Below, one piece after another: positions 1 through 5,850 of a stretch of DNA of 5,946 nt (positions within the stretch are counted from its first letter, which is position 1; the number at the start of each line of letters is the position of its first letter). This DNA comes from Methanoregula sp. (GTDB lineage Archaea > Halobacteriota > Methanomicrobia > Methanomicrobiales > Methanospirillaceae): contig JAQTSH010000106.1 in the NCBI GenBank assembly GCA_028711405.1, positions 1 to 5,946 of the forward strand, written 5' to 3'. The notes below the pieces were generated by a model that made no database searches, was not told where the DNA came from, and saw only the letters and a list, made by a program, of their open reading frames with translations. The position numbers were made by a program, and so were the translations under genes.

Positions 1-717
1 GGTGGTCTTTGCCACAACACGGGCACATGCCAGCGGGTCATGGCGGATCATCTCGCTGGCGGCTTCATGCGCAGATAAAAAATCCAGCAGCAGGTCCCTT
101 TTTTCCAGCATCTGCCGCATGACTACGATCCCATAACTCGGATTGAACGACCAGAGCTGATCCGGTGGGACCACAAGATTCGCGCTGCCATAACGCCGTG
201 CGGTTACTGCAAGCGCCGGTGTACCTGCGGCAGCAGCAATCTCTCCCTGAACGAGCGCATCGGAAAGAAAGTCCGCCCACGGGTAATTTTTCACCGTAAC
301 ATCGCAAATGCCGTGTTCCCGCAGCAGTTCGTTCACAATCACATCGTGGATGGAACCTTTCGGGGGAGTGCCAATCACCTTTCCGGAGAACTGTGCAAGG
401 AACTCTGACATGCTGCTGTATGCAGCAAGAGGGTTAACATCCTCACCGGCTATGATAATTGTTCCCTCAACGTGCCCACCGGCGATGCAGGCAAGCGACA
501 GTCCGCGATCGATACCGATGATTACCGGGGGAAGTCCGATATATCCAAGGTCAAGGGTCCCGGCATGCATGGCATTGATGATGTCAGGACCTGACGGAAA
601 AAGTTTCCAGCGTGCATTGATCCCACGATCTGCAAGAATCTGCGTACCCCGAAGCAGGAATGCGGTATGGTACATGGTTGAAAGGTGCCCGATTCGGAGA
701 GGTGAGTAAGCGAGCAT
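1..717 (-). CDS. Signal-less NMT1/SsuA-like substrate-binding-fold protein (partial, C-terminus off window)
   Basis: Reading the minus strand from the ATG at 717-715 gives 239 uninterrupted codons running off the left edge. The N-terminus (MLAYSPLRIGHLS) goes straight into the first beta strand of a type II periplasmic-binding fold. Family-like features follow: a segment around residues 45-72 ending in LGYIGLPP, an AGGHVEGT stretch near 79-86, and GTPPKGSIHDVI near 117-127. These resemble ABC-type sulfonate/nitrate/taurine binding proteins (SsuA/NrtA/NMT1). There is no signal peptide or lipobox, and an in-frame TGA two codons upstream (723-721, the regulator's stop) rules out a longer N-terminus, so the protein should be cytoplasmic unless assembled by another route. 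A GGTGA-type ribosome-binding sequence overlaps the regulator's stop. It sits 3 nt after the regulator, implying coupled expression. It may be a cytosolic ligand sensor, an enzyme on this fold (as MqnA/MqnD are), or an unusual transporter component. The ligand is unknown; a sulfonate is only a guess from context. Confidence 0.8.
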   Translation of the reverse strand, partial: MLAYSPLRIGHLSTMYHTAFLLRGTQILADRGINARWKLFPSGPDIINAMHAGTLDLGYIGLPPVIIGIDRGLSLACIAGGHVEGTIIIAGEDVNPLAAYSSMSEFLAQFSGKVIGTPPKGSIHDVIVNELLREHGICDVTVKNYPWADFLSDALVQGEIAAAAGTPALAVTARRYGSANLVVPPDQLWSFNPSYGIVVMRQMLEKRDLLLDFLSAHEAASEMIRHDPLACARVVAKTT

Positions 718-720
718 ACA

Positions 721-1209
721 TCACCCGATCCTTTTCACGACAGCATGAATCGCTTCATTCACTACCAGATGGTCAGGTCGCAGCATCCCGACCGGCATAT
801 CGACGATTTTTTCAACAATCGATGCGAGGATCGGTGCACAGATAATGCCGGATGCTCCGTCTTTCTCCGCCCGTGTCGCGGCAATAATACATTCTTCAAG
901 AGAATTGGCAGAATATCCCCGTATTAAAAATTTTTTTCCCTGGAAATCGACCTCGCGTATTTCGAGGGTATCAAGCAGGAATTTTGCAGCGATGATCGCG
1001 ATGAACCGTATCCGTTCCGGTTCCAGGACCGCGACAATTTTTTTGACCGTGGAAAGCCGGGGATCGCGTTCACCCAGGGTGATCTTATAGAGCGTAGATA
1101 CAGGAATGCCGGTGTGATCCGCAAGTTCCCGCACAGTCAGGTTCTTCCTGTCCAGCTCCTCGTTCAGCGCAGTGGTAAAATCTGTTTCGAAAATCCTCTT
1201 TGAGAGCAT
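721..1209 (-). CDS. XRE-family HTH transcriptional regulator with C-terminal putative sensor domain
   Basis: This 162-residue protein has a Cro/CI-type helix-turn-helix at about residues 23-62: LTVRELADHTGIPVSTLYKI is the recognition core and is followed by GERDPRLSTVKKI. The C-terminal part (about 85-160) is a small alpha/beta segment with GASGIICAPILASIVEKIVD and then MPVGML. It is faintly like PrpR-type or other small-molecule sensor domains, though I cannot assign it firmly. It is read away from the CoM operon across a roughly 100-bp AT-rich gap that contains inverted repeats, the usual arrangement for a local regulator controlling itself and the divergent operon. The start at 1209 is preceded by AAAGGAT (a weak ribosome-binding sequence) and by a TATA-like TTTTAAA at a distance that would give a very short leader or none. 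The downstream binding-fold protein begins 3 nt after its stop, so the pair may act together. The effector and the sign of regulation are unknown. Confidence 0.87.
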   Translation of the reverse strand: MLSKRIFETDFTTALNEELDRKNLTVRELADHTGIPVSTLYKITLGERDPRLSTVKKIVAVLEPERIRFIAIIAAKFLLDTLEIREVDFQGKKFLIRGYSANSLEECIIAATRAEKDGASGIICAPILASIVEKIVDMPVGMLRPDHLVVNEAIHAVVKRIG

Positions 1210-1211
1210 AT

Positions 1212-1259
1212 TATCCTTTATGTGGCACTTTAAAAGTTAAAATTGTTACTAAAAGGATA
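1212..1259. repeat. 8-bp inverted repeat, candidate operator pair in the divergent promoter region
   Basis: TATCCTTT at 1212-1219 is matched by its exact reverse complement AAAGGATA at 1252-1259. The arm centres are 40 bp apart, close to four helical turns, so both would lie on the same DNA face. The left arm lies next to the regulator's start codon; the right arm lies about 22 bp upstream of the plus-strand TATA box. Between them is an imperfect palindrome, AGTTAAAATTGTTACT at 1235-1250 (6 of 8 pairs symmetric), and a short ACTTT-A-AAAGT element at 1227-1237. Binding by the adjacent XRE protein is inferred from position. AT-rich sequence makes some symmetry likely by chance, but the exact outer arms contain GG/CC and are less easily explained that way. 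Confidence 0.5.
1229..1236 (-). promoter_or_regulatory. Possible TATA box for the regulator gene
   Basis: Read on the minus strand this is CTTTTAAA, centred about 24 nt upstream of the ATG at 1209. Archaeal TATA boxes sit about 25 nt before the transcription start, so this would give a leaderless or nearly leaderless regulator transcript. The region is AT-rich and other placements are possible. Confidence 0.4.
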
Positions 1260-1276
1260 GATTTTACCGTACATTG

Positions 1277-1289
1277 GAAAGTTATATAA
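1277..1289 (+). promoter_or_regulatory. BRE/TATA promoter of the CoM operon
   Basis: GAAAG followed by TTATATAA (TATA core at 1282-1289) matches an archaeal BRE plus TATA box. The expected transcription start, about 22-27 nt downstream of the TATA centre, falls near 1308-1313. That is just at the ATG at 1313 and 18 nt before the ATG at 1331. It makes the in-frame ATGs at 1274 and 1298 unusable on this transcript and points to a leaderless or short-leader mRNA for the five-gene operon. Confidence 0.65.
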
Positions 1290-1312
1290 AGACAGGTATG
1301 ATTATTCTAATT

Positions 1313-2116
1313 ATGCGCAGCGAACCGTTCATGGAACTCACCATTCTTCCCGGCACCAACCGGTGCGGGGAGAAAGAAGGGTTCGATCCGATCGTGATTC
1401 GCCCGGGTGACACCATGTCCATTGTCGGGCCGACCGGATCAGGAAAATCAGCATTCATCAACGATATCGAAGTCCTTGCACAGGAGGATACGGTCACCGG
1501 CAGAAGCATTCTCGTGGACGGAGCTGAACCTCCAGAGGAGATGGTCCGCGATCCCGCAAAAAAGCCCATCGCGCTCATCTCCCAGAACACCCGTGTTATC
1601 GCTGACCTTACTGTCGAACGGTTCCTTAGCCTGCATATAAAGGCAAGGGATACCGATACGAAGCAGCTTATCACCCAGACCCTTACCCTTGCGAATGAGT
1701 TCACCGGAGAGAAGATTGCATTACCGATGCGCATGACAGCACTTTCCGGTGGTCAGGCACGGTCGCTCCTCATTGCCGATGCGATCCTGATCAGCCAGAC
1801 ACCGATTCTGCTCCTTGATGAAGTGGAGAATGCCGGGATCAACAAAGAGCGGGTGATCAGCTGTATCCGTGAATATAACAAAGCCGTGATCTTTGTTACC
1901 CATGACCCCTACCTGTCCCTGATGACGAACCGCCGCATCGTGATGAGAAACGGTGCGGTGGCAGCGGTGCTTGAACCCGGTAACCGTGAACGATCGGTCA
2001 TTGCAAAGGTATCCGGTATGGACGCTTTCCTCTGGGATCTCCGCGAACGGATTCGTGGTGGAGATCTCATCCAGGAAAGGGACGTTCCTGCAGTAAAGAT
2101 TGGAGTTCAAGCATGA
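1313..2116 (+). CDS. Stand-alone ABC-type ATPase, first gene of the CoM operon
   Basis: A 267-residue single-domain ABC ATPase. Walker A is GPTGSGKS (residues 39-46), the Q-loop glutamine is in ALISQNT (about Q91), the signature is LSGGQ (144-148), Walker B is ILLLDE (165-170) with its catalytic glutamate, and the switch histidine is in VTHD (H197). The motifs look intact, so ATP hydrolysis is likely. The D-loop is atypical: DEVENAG replaces the usual DEPTSALD-like sequence. No membrane protein is encoded in the operon, so the usual transporter role is not supported here; it could drive assembly or activation of a soluble partner, or pair with a permease elsewhere. The start at 1313 was chosen because a TATA box at 1282-1289 excludes the longer 1274 start; 1331 (261 residues) is a good alternative, and neither has a clear ribosome-binding site. 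The stop overlaps the next start by 4 bp (ATGA). It is not the two-domain methyl-CoM reductase activator AtwA, which is about twice as long. Confidence 0.88.
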   Translation: MRSEPFMELTILPGTNRCGEKEGFDPIVIRPGDTMSIVGPTGSGKSAFINDIEVLAQEDTVTGRSILVDGAEPPEEMVRDPAKKPIALISQNTRVIADLTVERFLSLHIKARDTDTKQLITQTLTLANEFTGEKIALPMRMTALSGGQARSLLIADAILISQTPILLLDEVENAGINKERVISCIREYNKAVIFVTHDPYLSLMTNRRIVMRNGAVAAVLEPGNRERSVIAKVSGMDAFLWDLRERIRGGDLIQERDVPAVKIGVQA

Positions 2117-2820
2117 AGCTCATCATCGTTGCCGGCCCACCCAGTGCCGGCAAGACCTCGGTTATCCGCCAGATAATCAAGAAATTCAATAAAACGGCTC
2201 TAACTGCCTACCTGAAGATCGATGTCGTCAGGGCTTTTGAAGATGAAGAGTTGCATGAAGAATTCGGCATCCCGACAAAGAAGGTGTACTCCGGTGACCT
2301 TTGTCCTGATCACATGGGCATCATGGTCCTCAGGGATGCAATCGCCTGGGCTGAAGGACTCAGTGCCAATATGCTGATTGTCGAAAGTGCCGGGCTGTGC
2401 CTCCGTTGTACGCCCTATACTACCCAGGCATATGGAATCGCCGTGCTACCCGCAGTATCCGGCAGCAACTCACCTTTGAAGATGGCGCCCCTCATTGCCC
2501 TTGCTGATTCGGCAGTCGTGACCAAAACAGACCTCGTCTCGCAGGCAGAGAAAGAGGTGTTCCGGGAATGTATCCGGAGCGTGATTCCCACGATTGATAT
2601 CGTTGAGACAAACGCCGTCCAGGGCACCGGTCTCCGGTACCTCCTGAAGGCAATTGCACAATATCCGGACATCAGCGATGCAGATACCATCTCGCTCCGC
2701 GGAACCCCGCCGCTCGGCGTTTGCACTATCTGTATCGGCAAGAAGGACATCGGGTGGCAACACCATTTCGGTGTAGTCCGACCACTGGATGAGGCTGACA
2801 ACATCTACCGGGGAGACTGA
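2113..2820 (+). CDS. HypB/G3E-like P-loop GTPase with Cys/His metal-site candidates
   Basis: A 235-residue SIMIBI-class P-loop NTPase. The P-loop is GPPSAGKT (residues 8-15), a SGDLCPDH segment lies around 60-67, a Walker B-like strand is MLIVESAG (87-94), and TKTD at 137-140 is the NKxD-type guanine-recognition motif, as in HypB-like GTPases that deliver nickel. Cysteines are clustered: C64, a CLRC pair (C96, C99) just after Walker B, and a CTIC pair (C204, C207) followed by an HH pair (217-218) near the C-terminus. Such sites suggest metal binding, and GTP-dependent metal or cofactor delivery is the working guess. The target is unknown. It overlaps the ABC ATPase by 4 bp with GGAG as the ribosome-binding site, and the Fe-S protein starts 3 nt after its stop, so the three are probably made together. 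It lacks the N-terminal His-rich stretch of many HypB proteins, and no other hydrogenase maturation gene is nearby. Confidence 0.82.
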   Translation: MKLIIVAGPPSAGKTSVIRQIIKKFNKTALTAYLKIDVVRAFEDEELHEEFGIPTKKVYSGDLCPDHMGIMVLRDAIAWAEGLSANMLIVESAGLCLRCTPYTTQAYGIAVLPAVSGSNSPLKMAPLIALADSAVVTKTDLVSQAEKEVFRECIRSVIPTIDIVETNAVQGTGLRYLLKAIAQYPDISDADTISLRGTPPLGVCTICIGKKDIGWQHHFGVVRPLDEADNIYRGD

Positions 2821-2823
2821 TCC

Positions 2824-3444
2824 ATGGCATGGATTCCTCCGGGAAAGAACTGCGGTGCCTGTGGTTTAGCGACCTGCGAGGACTTTAATACGGCAGTGAA
2901 AATGAAGAAAAAAACGAATGAAGACTGCACGTTCTACACAAAAGCCCAGTCCGGACACGGGGAGAGGACTCAATACTCAGGCACCGATGTGACCGGGGCA
3001 CAGTACGATTTTATCATACGGGCTTTTCCTGGAGAACCATCAGCCCGCAAATTCATCGTTCCGTTCCGTGCGGATCTGGTGGAGAAATGGGACATACGGG
3101 CAGGGGATCTTGTCACCGGAAGACCAGCAGGACCGGGATGCCCGCTCTACCATGCCCTCAGGGTACTCTCGGCTAACCCGATCACCGGCGTCCTCGAATG
3201 TCACACTGTCGGACCGCTCGAAGCCCGTAAGGAGCAGGGGAAGGTGCACGATGTTCAGGCATATCATGTCCATGCATTCGAAGGTATTGCTGAGACCGTC
3301 ATCCGCCCACCGATCATCGGTCTCCGGCAACGGTTCCTTCCCGGCTACTGTATGATCGATCTCTCGCATACGGCACTGGTGAACATGGTGCTGAAGAAAA
3401 AAGAAGGACTCCATGTACGGGTCGAGGATATCCGCATTATCTGA
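2824..3444 (+). CDS. Fe-S cluster (RnfB/CdhE-type FeS motif) protein with uncharacterised C-terminal domain
   Basis: The 206-residue protein begins with PPGKNCGACGLATCEDF and a further Cys: C10, C13, C18 and C35. This CxxCx4C...C pattern is the small Fe-S domain seen at the N-terminus of RnfB and of the corrinoid/iron-sulfur protein subunit CdhE/AcsC, where it binds a [4Fe-4S] cluster. Residues 60-206 form a separate soluble domain with no transmembrane segment. It contains GDLVTGRPAGPGCPLYHALRV (about 94-113), C106, C126, C176 and several histidines (H142, H148, H150). I do not recognise this part. GGGGAG about 8 nt upstream supports the ATG at 2824. Its place between the GTPase and cysteate synthase suggests a redox role connected with the nucleotide-driven proteins upstream or with sulfite chemistry downstream; that is inference. 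Confidence 0.83.
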   Translation: MAWIPPGKNCGACGLATCEDFNTAVKMKKKTNEDCTFYTKAQSGHGERTQYSGTDVTGAQYDFIIRAFPGEPSARKFIVPFRADLVEKWDIRAGDLVTGRPAGPGCPLYHALRVLSANPITGVLECHTVGPLEARKEQGKVHDVQAYHVHAFEGIAETVIRPPIIGLRQRFLPGYCMIDLSHTALVNMVLKKKEGLHVRVEDIRII

Positions 3445-3452
3445 ACAGCCCT

Positions 3453-4727
3453 ATGATTCCCAAGTACCGTATCCTGTGTGTCGAAGGGGGCGAGCGGGTG
3501 GAGGATTTCACCCTTCAATCCTGCCCCTACGGACACGACTCTCTCCTCAGGACTGAATATTGCAGCAGGAAACTCCACCTCGCACCGTACATGGGGATCT
3601 ACCGGTACTTAGCCTGGCTGCCTGTTAACGCCCCGCTTCTCCCTTCTGGTGGACCGGTCACCTTCACGTGCGATGAACTCTCCGGTGAACTTGGTCTCAC
3701 CCACCTCACCGTTTCATTCTCAGGGTATTTCCCCGAGCGCGGGGCGGGTCTGACCACCGGTTCTTTTAAGGAACTGGAGGCTTCGCCTACCATGCAGCGT
3801 CTGCGGGAGATGGGGGGAAAGATCCCTGTCATCGCATCAGCGGGGAACACCGGTAGAGCCTTTGCTGAATTTTCAGCCCGGTGCCGGCAGCCGGTCGTTA
3901 TTGTAATCCCGGAGAATGCGGTTCCCCGGCTCTGGACAACAGAGCCATCGCATGATATTTTCCTTGTCGCCGTACAAGGGGATTACTCGGATGCGATTGC
4001 AGTGAGTAATATTCTTGCCGCAGTCCCAGGATGCGTTCCGGAAGGCGGGGCAAAGAATGTAGCCCGACGGGACGGCATGGGCACCGTGATGCTCGACGCT
4101 GCCGTTAGTACCGGTAGGATCCCCGATCATTATTTCCAGGCAGTGGGAAGTGGTACCGGGGCGATCGCCGCGTGGGAAGCCGCAATGCGGCTCATCCGCG
4201 ACGGGGCATACGGGACAACACTGCCCCGGCTCCACCTTGCCCAGAACGAGCCCTTCACTCCCATGGTCTCAGCTTGGGCGGCGAAACGGCGTGAGATCAT
4301 TCCCGCGAGCGATATGCCCGATGCGAAGGAGAGTATCGGGAAAGTCATGTCCGACGTACTGACGAACCGGAACCCGCCGTACAGTATCCATGGGGGTCTT
4401 TTCGACGCGCTCCAGGCGACACGGGGACACATGTACAGCGTCCCGAACGCGGCAGGAGCGGATGCGGAAAAGCTGATCCGGGAGACCGTGGGGATCGATC
4501 CCGATCCCGCGGCTGCCATTGCCACCGCAGCGCTCATGCAGGCAGTGGAAAAGGATATCATCGGGCATGACCATCATATTCTCCTGAACCTGACGGGCGG
4601 GGGATACGAGCGGATCCGTGAGGATTTTACCCTCCACACGGTTAGCCCATCAGCGGTCATCCGTCCGGATGAGCCGCAGGAAGTACTGGTCACAAGACTC
4701 AGGGAGTGGATCACACACCATGAATGA
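3453..4727 (+). CDS. Cysteate synthase (threonine synthase-like PLP enzyme)
   Basis: A 424-residue fold-type II PLP enzyme of the threonine synthase family. The PLP lysine is K106 in TTGSFKELEA, the substrate-side loop ASAGNTGRAF is at 128-137, and the phosphate-binding glycine loop GSGTGAIAA is at 233-241. The N-terminal 40 residues carry a Cys-containing segment (C9, C24, C37) like the N-terminal ribbon of related enzymes. Cysteate synthase (EC 2.5.1.76) replaces the phosphate of O-phospho-L-serine with sulfite to give L-cysteate, the first committed step of CoM synthesis in Methanosarcinales and Methanomicrobiales. Threonine synthase is the homologue to exclude: SFKELEA in place of SFKDR, and the direct overlap with comDE, favour cysteate synthase. 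It starts 8 nt after the Fe-S gene without a strong ribosome-binding site, so translation probably depends on upstream ribosomes. It overlaps comDE by 8 bp. Confidence 0.92.
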   Translation: MIPKYRILCVEGGERVEDFTLQSCPYGHDSLLRTEYCSRKLHLAPYMGIYRYLAWLPVNAPLLPSGGPVTFTCDELSGELGLTHLTVSFSGYFPERGAGLTTGSFKELEASPTMQRLREMGGKIPVIASAGNTGRAFAEFSARCRQPVVIVIPENAVPRLWTTEPSHDIFLVAVQGDYSDAIAVSNILAAVPGCVPEGGAKNVARRDGMGTVMLDAAVSTGRIPDHYFQAVGSGTGAIAAWEAAMRLIRDGAYGTTLPRLHLAQNEPFTPMVSAWAAKRREIIPASDMPDAKESIGKVMSDVLTNRNPPYSIHGGLFDALQATRGHMYSVPNAAGADAEKLIRETVGIDPDPAAAIATAALMQAVEKDIIGHDHHILLNLTGGGYERIREDFTLHTVSPSAVIRPDEPQEVLVTRLREWITHHE

Positions 4728-5850
4728 AAACCAGATTATTGCCGGGTTGAAAGAGCAGGGGATCGACTTTGTCAGCTCGATTCCCTGCGATCGGGCAAAG
4801 GGGCTCTTCTTCCGGTTACCTGACGAGTTCCGACATATTGGTCTGACCCGGGAAGAGGATGGTGTCGGTATCTCAGCAGGGGCGTATCTTGCAGGTGCAC
4901 GACCGCTGATCGCGCTCCAGAGTTCCGGTCTCGGGAATATGTTGAATGCCATTCTTTCCCTCACCGTTACCTTCGGTTTGCCGCTCCCGATTCTCGCAAG
5001 CTGGCGCGGCGGGGAGAACGAGGTGATCCCTGCCCAAATACCCTTTAACCGCCCGCTTCCCAGGATCCTGTCAGCTGCAGGAATCCCGTATACTATCCTG
5101 TCTGATCCTGATAAACCAGAGGTGATCGGGAGGGCGGTTTGTGATGCGTTCGCGAATAAGAGCCCGCATGTCATTCTTGTTCCCCCGGGATGTTTATATG
5201 AGACTGCATGCAATGCAGTGTGTTCGTCCCCCACGCACCTCCGTTCGTTTTCCTGCTGCTATGAGCGGGACTGGCGCACGCCGGTAATGACCCGTTTTGA
5301 TGCAATCAGGACGATTGCCCGTCTCATAACCAATACCGTGCTGGTCTCGAATATTGGTATCCCTTCAAAAGAACTCTATGCGGTCAATGACCGCGATGAA
5401 AACTTCTACATGCTGGGAAGTTATACCCAGGCTTCGGCAATCGGTCTGGGTATTGCCACAGTCCGGCAGGATAAACGAGTGGTCGTGCTCGATGGCGACG
5501 GGAGCCTGTTGGGTTCATCAATCCTTCCTGTAATTGCGGCTGCGGCACCAGAAAATCTCACGGTTGTCGGGCTTGACAACGGTGTTTTTGGCAGTACCGG
5601 CAACCAGCCCCGACCAGGTTCTGACACCGCAGATCTCCGGCTGATCGCTATGGGTGCAGGGTTTGAACATACCTGGACTGTGCACGAGCCCTGGGAACTG
5701 GAGGCAGCAATGTATGCTTCGTCCCAGAACGGACCTTCGTTTATCCATGTCCGGATCAATCCCGGGAACCGTGACGTCCCGAACATTCCCCTCACCCCTT
5801 TGCAGATACGGGACCGGTTCCGGTCAGCATTGACGGCTTCGCACACCTGA
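4720..5850 (+). CDS. comDE: Sulfopyruvate decarboxylase, fused alpha and beta subunits
   Basis: A 376-residue thiamine-diphosphate enzyme that converts 3-sulfopyruvate to sulfoacetaldehyde plus CO2 (EC 4.1.1.79) in CoM synthesis. Residues 1 to about 165 are the ComD-like (pyrimidine-binding) half, with the conserved acidic TREEDGVGISAGAYLAG segment (E45/E46) that supplies the glutamate activating ThDP. Residues about 185-376 are the ComE-like (pyrophosphate-binding) half, with the metal/ThDP motif DGDGSLLG at 258-265 and GLDNGVFGSTGNQ (284-296) closing it. In Methanocaldococcus these are two proteins; here one chain holds both, as in Methanosarcina. The frame is open upstream to 4618, but the ATG at 4720 is chosen: it follows a GGAGTGG ribosome-binding sequence, overlaps the cysteate synthase stop by 8 bp, and the N-terminus MNENQIIAGLKEQGIDFV matches the expected ComD start. 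It is the last gene of the operon. Confidence 0.94.
   Translation: MNENQIIAGLKEQGIDFVSSIPCDRAKGLFFRLPDEFRHIGLTREEDGVGISAGAYLAGARPLIALQSSGLGNMLNAILSLTVTFGLPLPILASWRGGENEVIPAQIPFNRPLPRILSAAGIPYTILSDPDKPEVIGRAVCDAFANKSPHVILVPPGCLYETACNAVCSSPTHLRSFSCCYERDWRTPVMTRFDAIRTIARLITNTVLVSNIGIPSKELYAVNDRDENFYMLGSYTQASAIGLGIATVRQDKRVVVLDGDGSLLGSSILPVIAAAAPENLTVVGLDNGVFGSTGNQPRPGSDTADLRLIAMGAGFEHTWTVHEPWELEAAMYASSQNGPSFIHVRINPGNRDVPNIPLTPLQIRDRFRSALTASHT

Noticed and set aside
308..709. Plus-strand open frame of 133 codons
   Set aside because: It is antisense to the binding-fold protein, which has recognisable family motifs across the whole stretch.
1313..2116. Methyl-CoM reductase activator AtwA (component A2)
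   Set aside because: AtwA has two ABC domains and about double the length; here a single Walker A/signature/Walker B set is present.
2113..2820. Bona fide HypB hydrogenase nickel GTPase
   Set aside because: The fold and TKTD motif are similar, but the His-rich N-terminus is absent, extra CxxC clusters are present and no hyp gene is nearby; HypB-like is as far as the sequence allows.
4130..4561. Minus-strand open frame of 143 codons
   Set aside because: Antisense to the well-supported cysteate synthase; no family features.
4618..4719. 34-residue N-terminal extension of ComDE
   Set aside because: It lies inside cysteate synthase in another frame; the ATG at 4720 has a ribosome-binding site and the family N-terminus.
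3453..4727. Threonine synthase
   Set aside because: Same family, but SFKELEA at the PLP lysine instead of SFKDR, and overlap with comDE, favour cysteate synthase.
4720..5850. Acetolactate synthase, phosphonopyruvate decarboxylase or other ThDP enzyme
   Set aside because: Too short for acetolactate synthase, no middle domain; phosphonopyruvate decarboxylase is close in sequence, but the pairing with cysteate synthase indicates ComDE.
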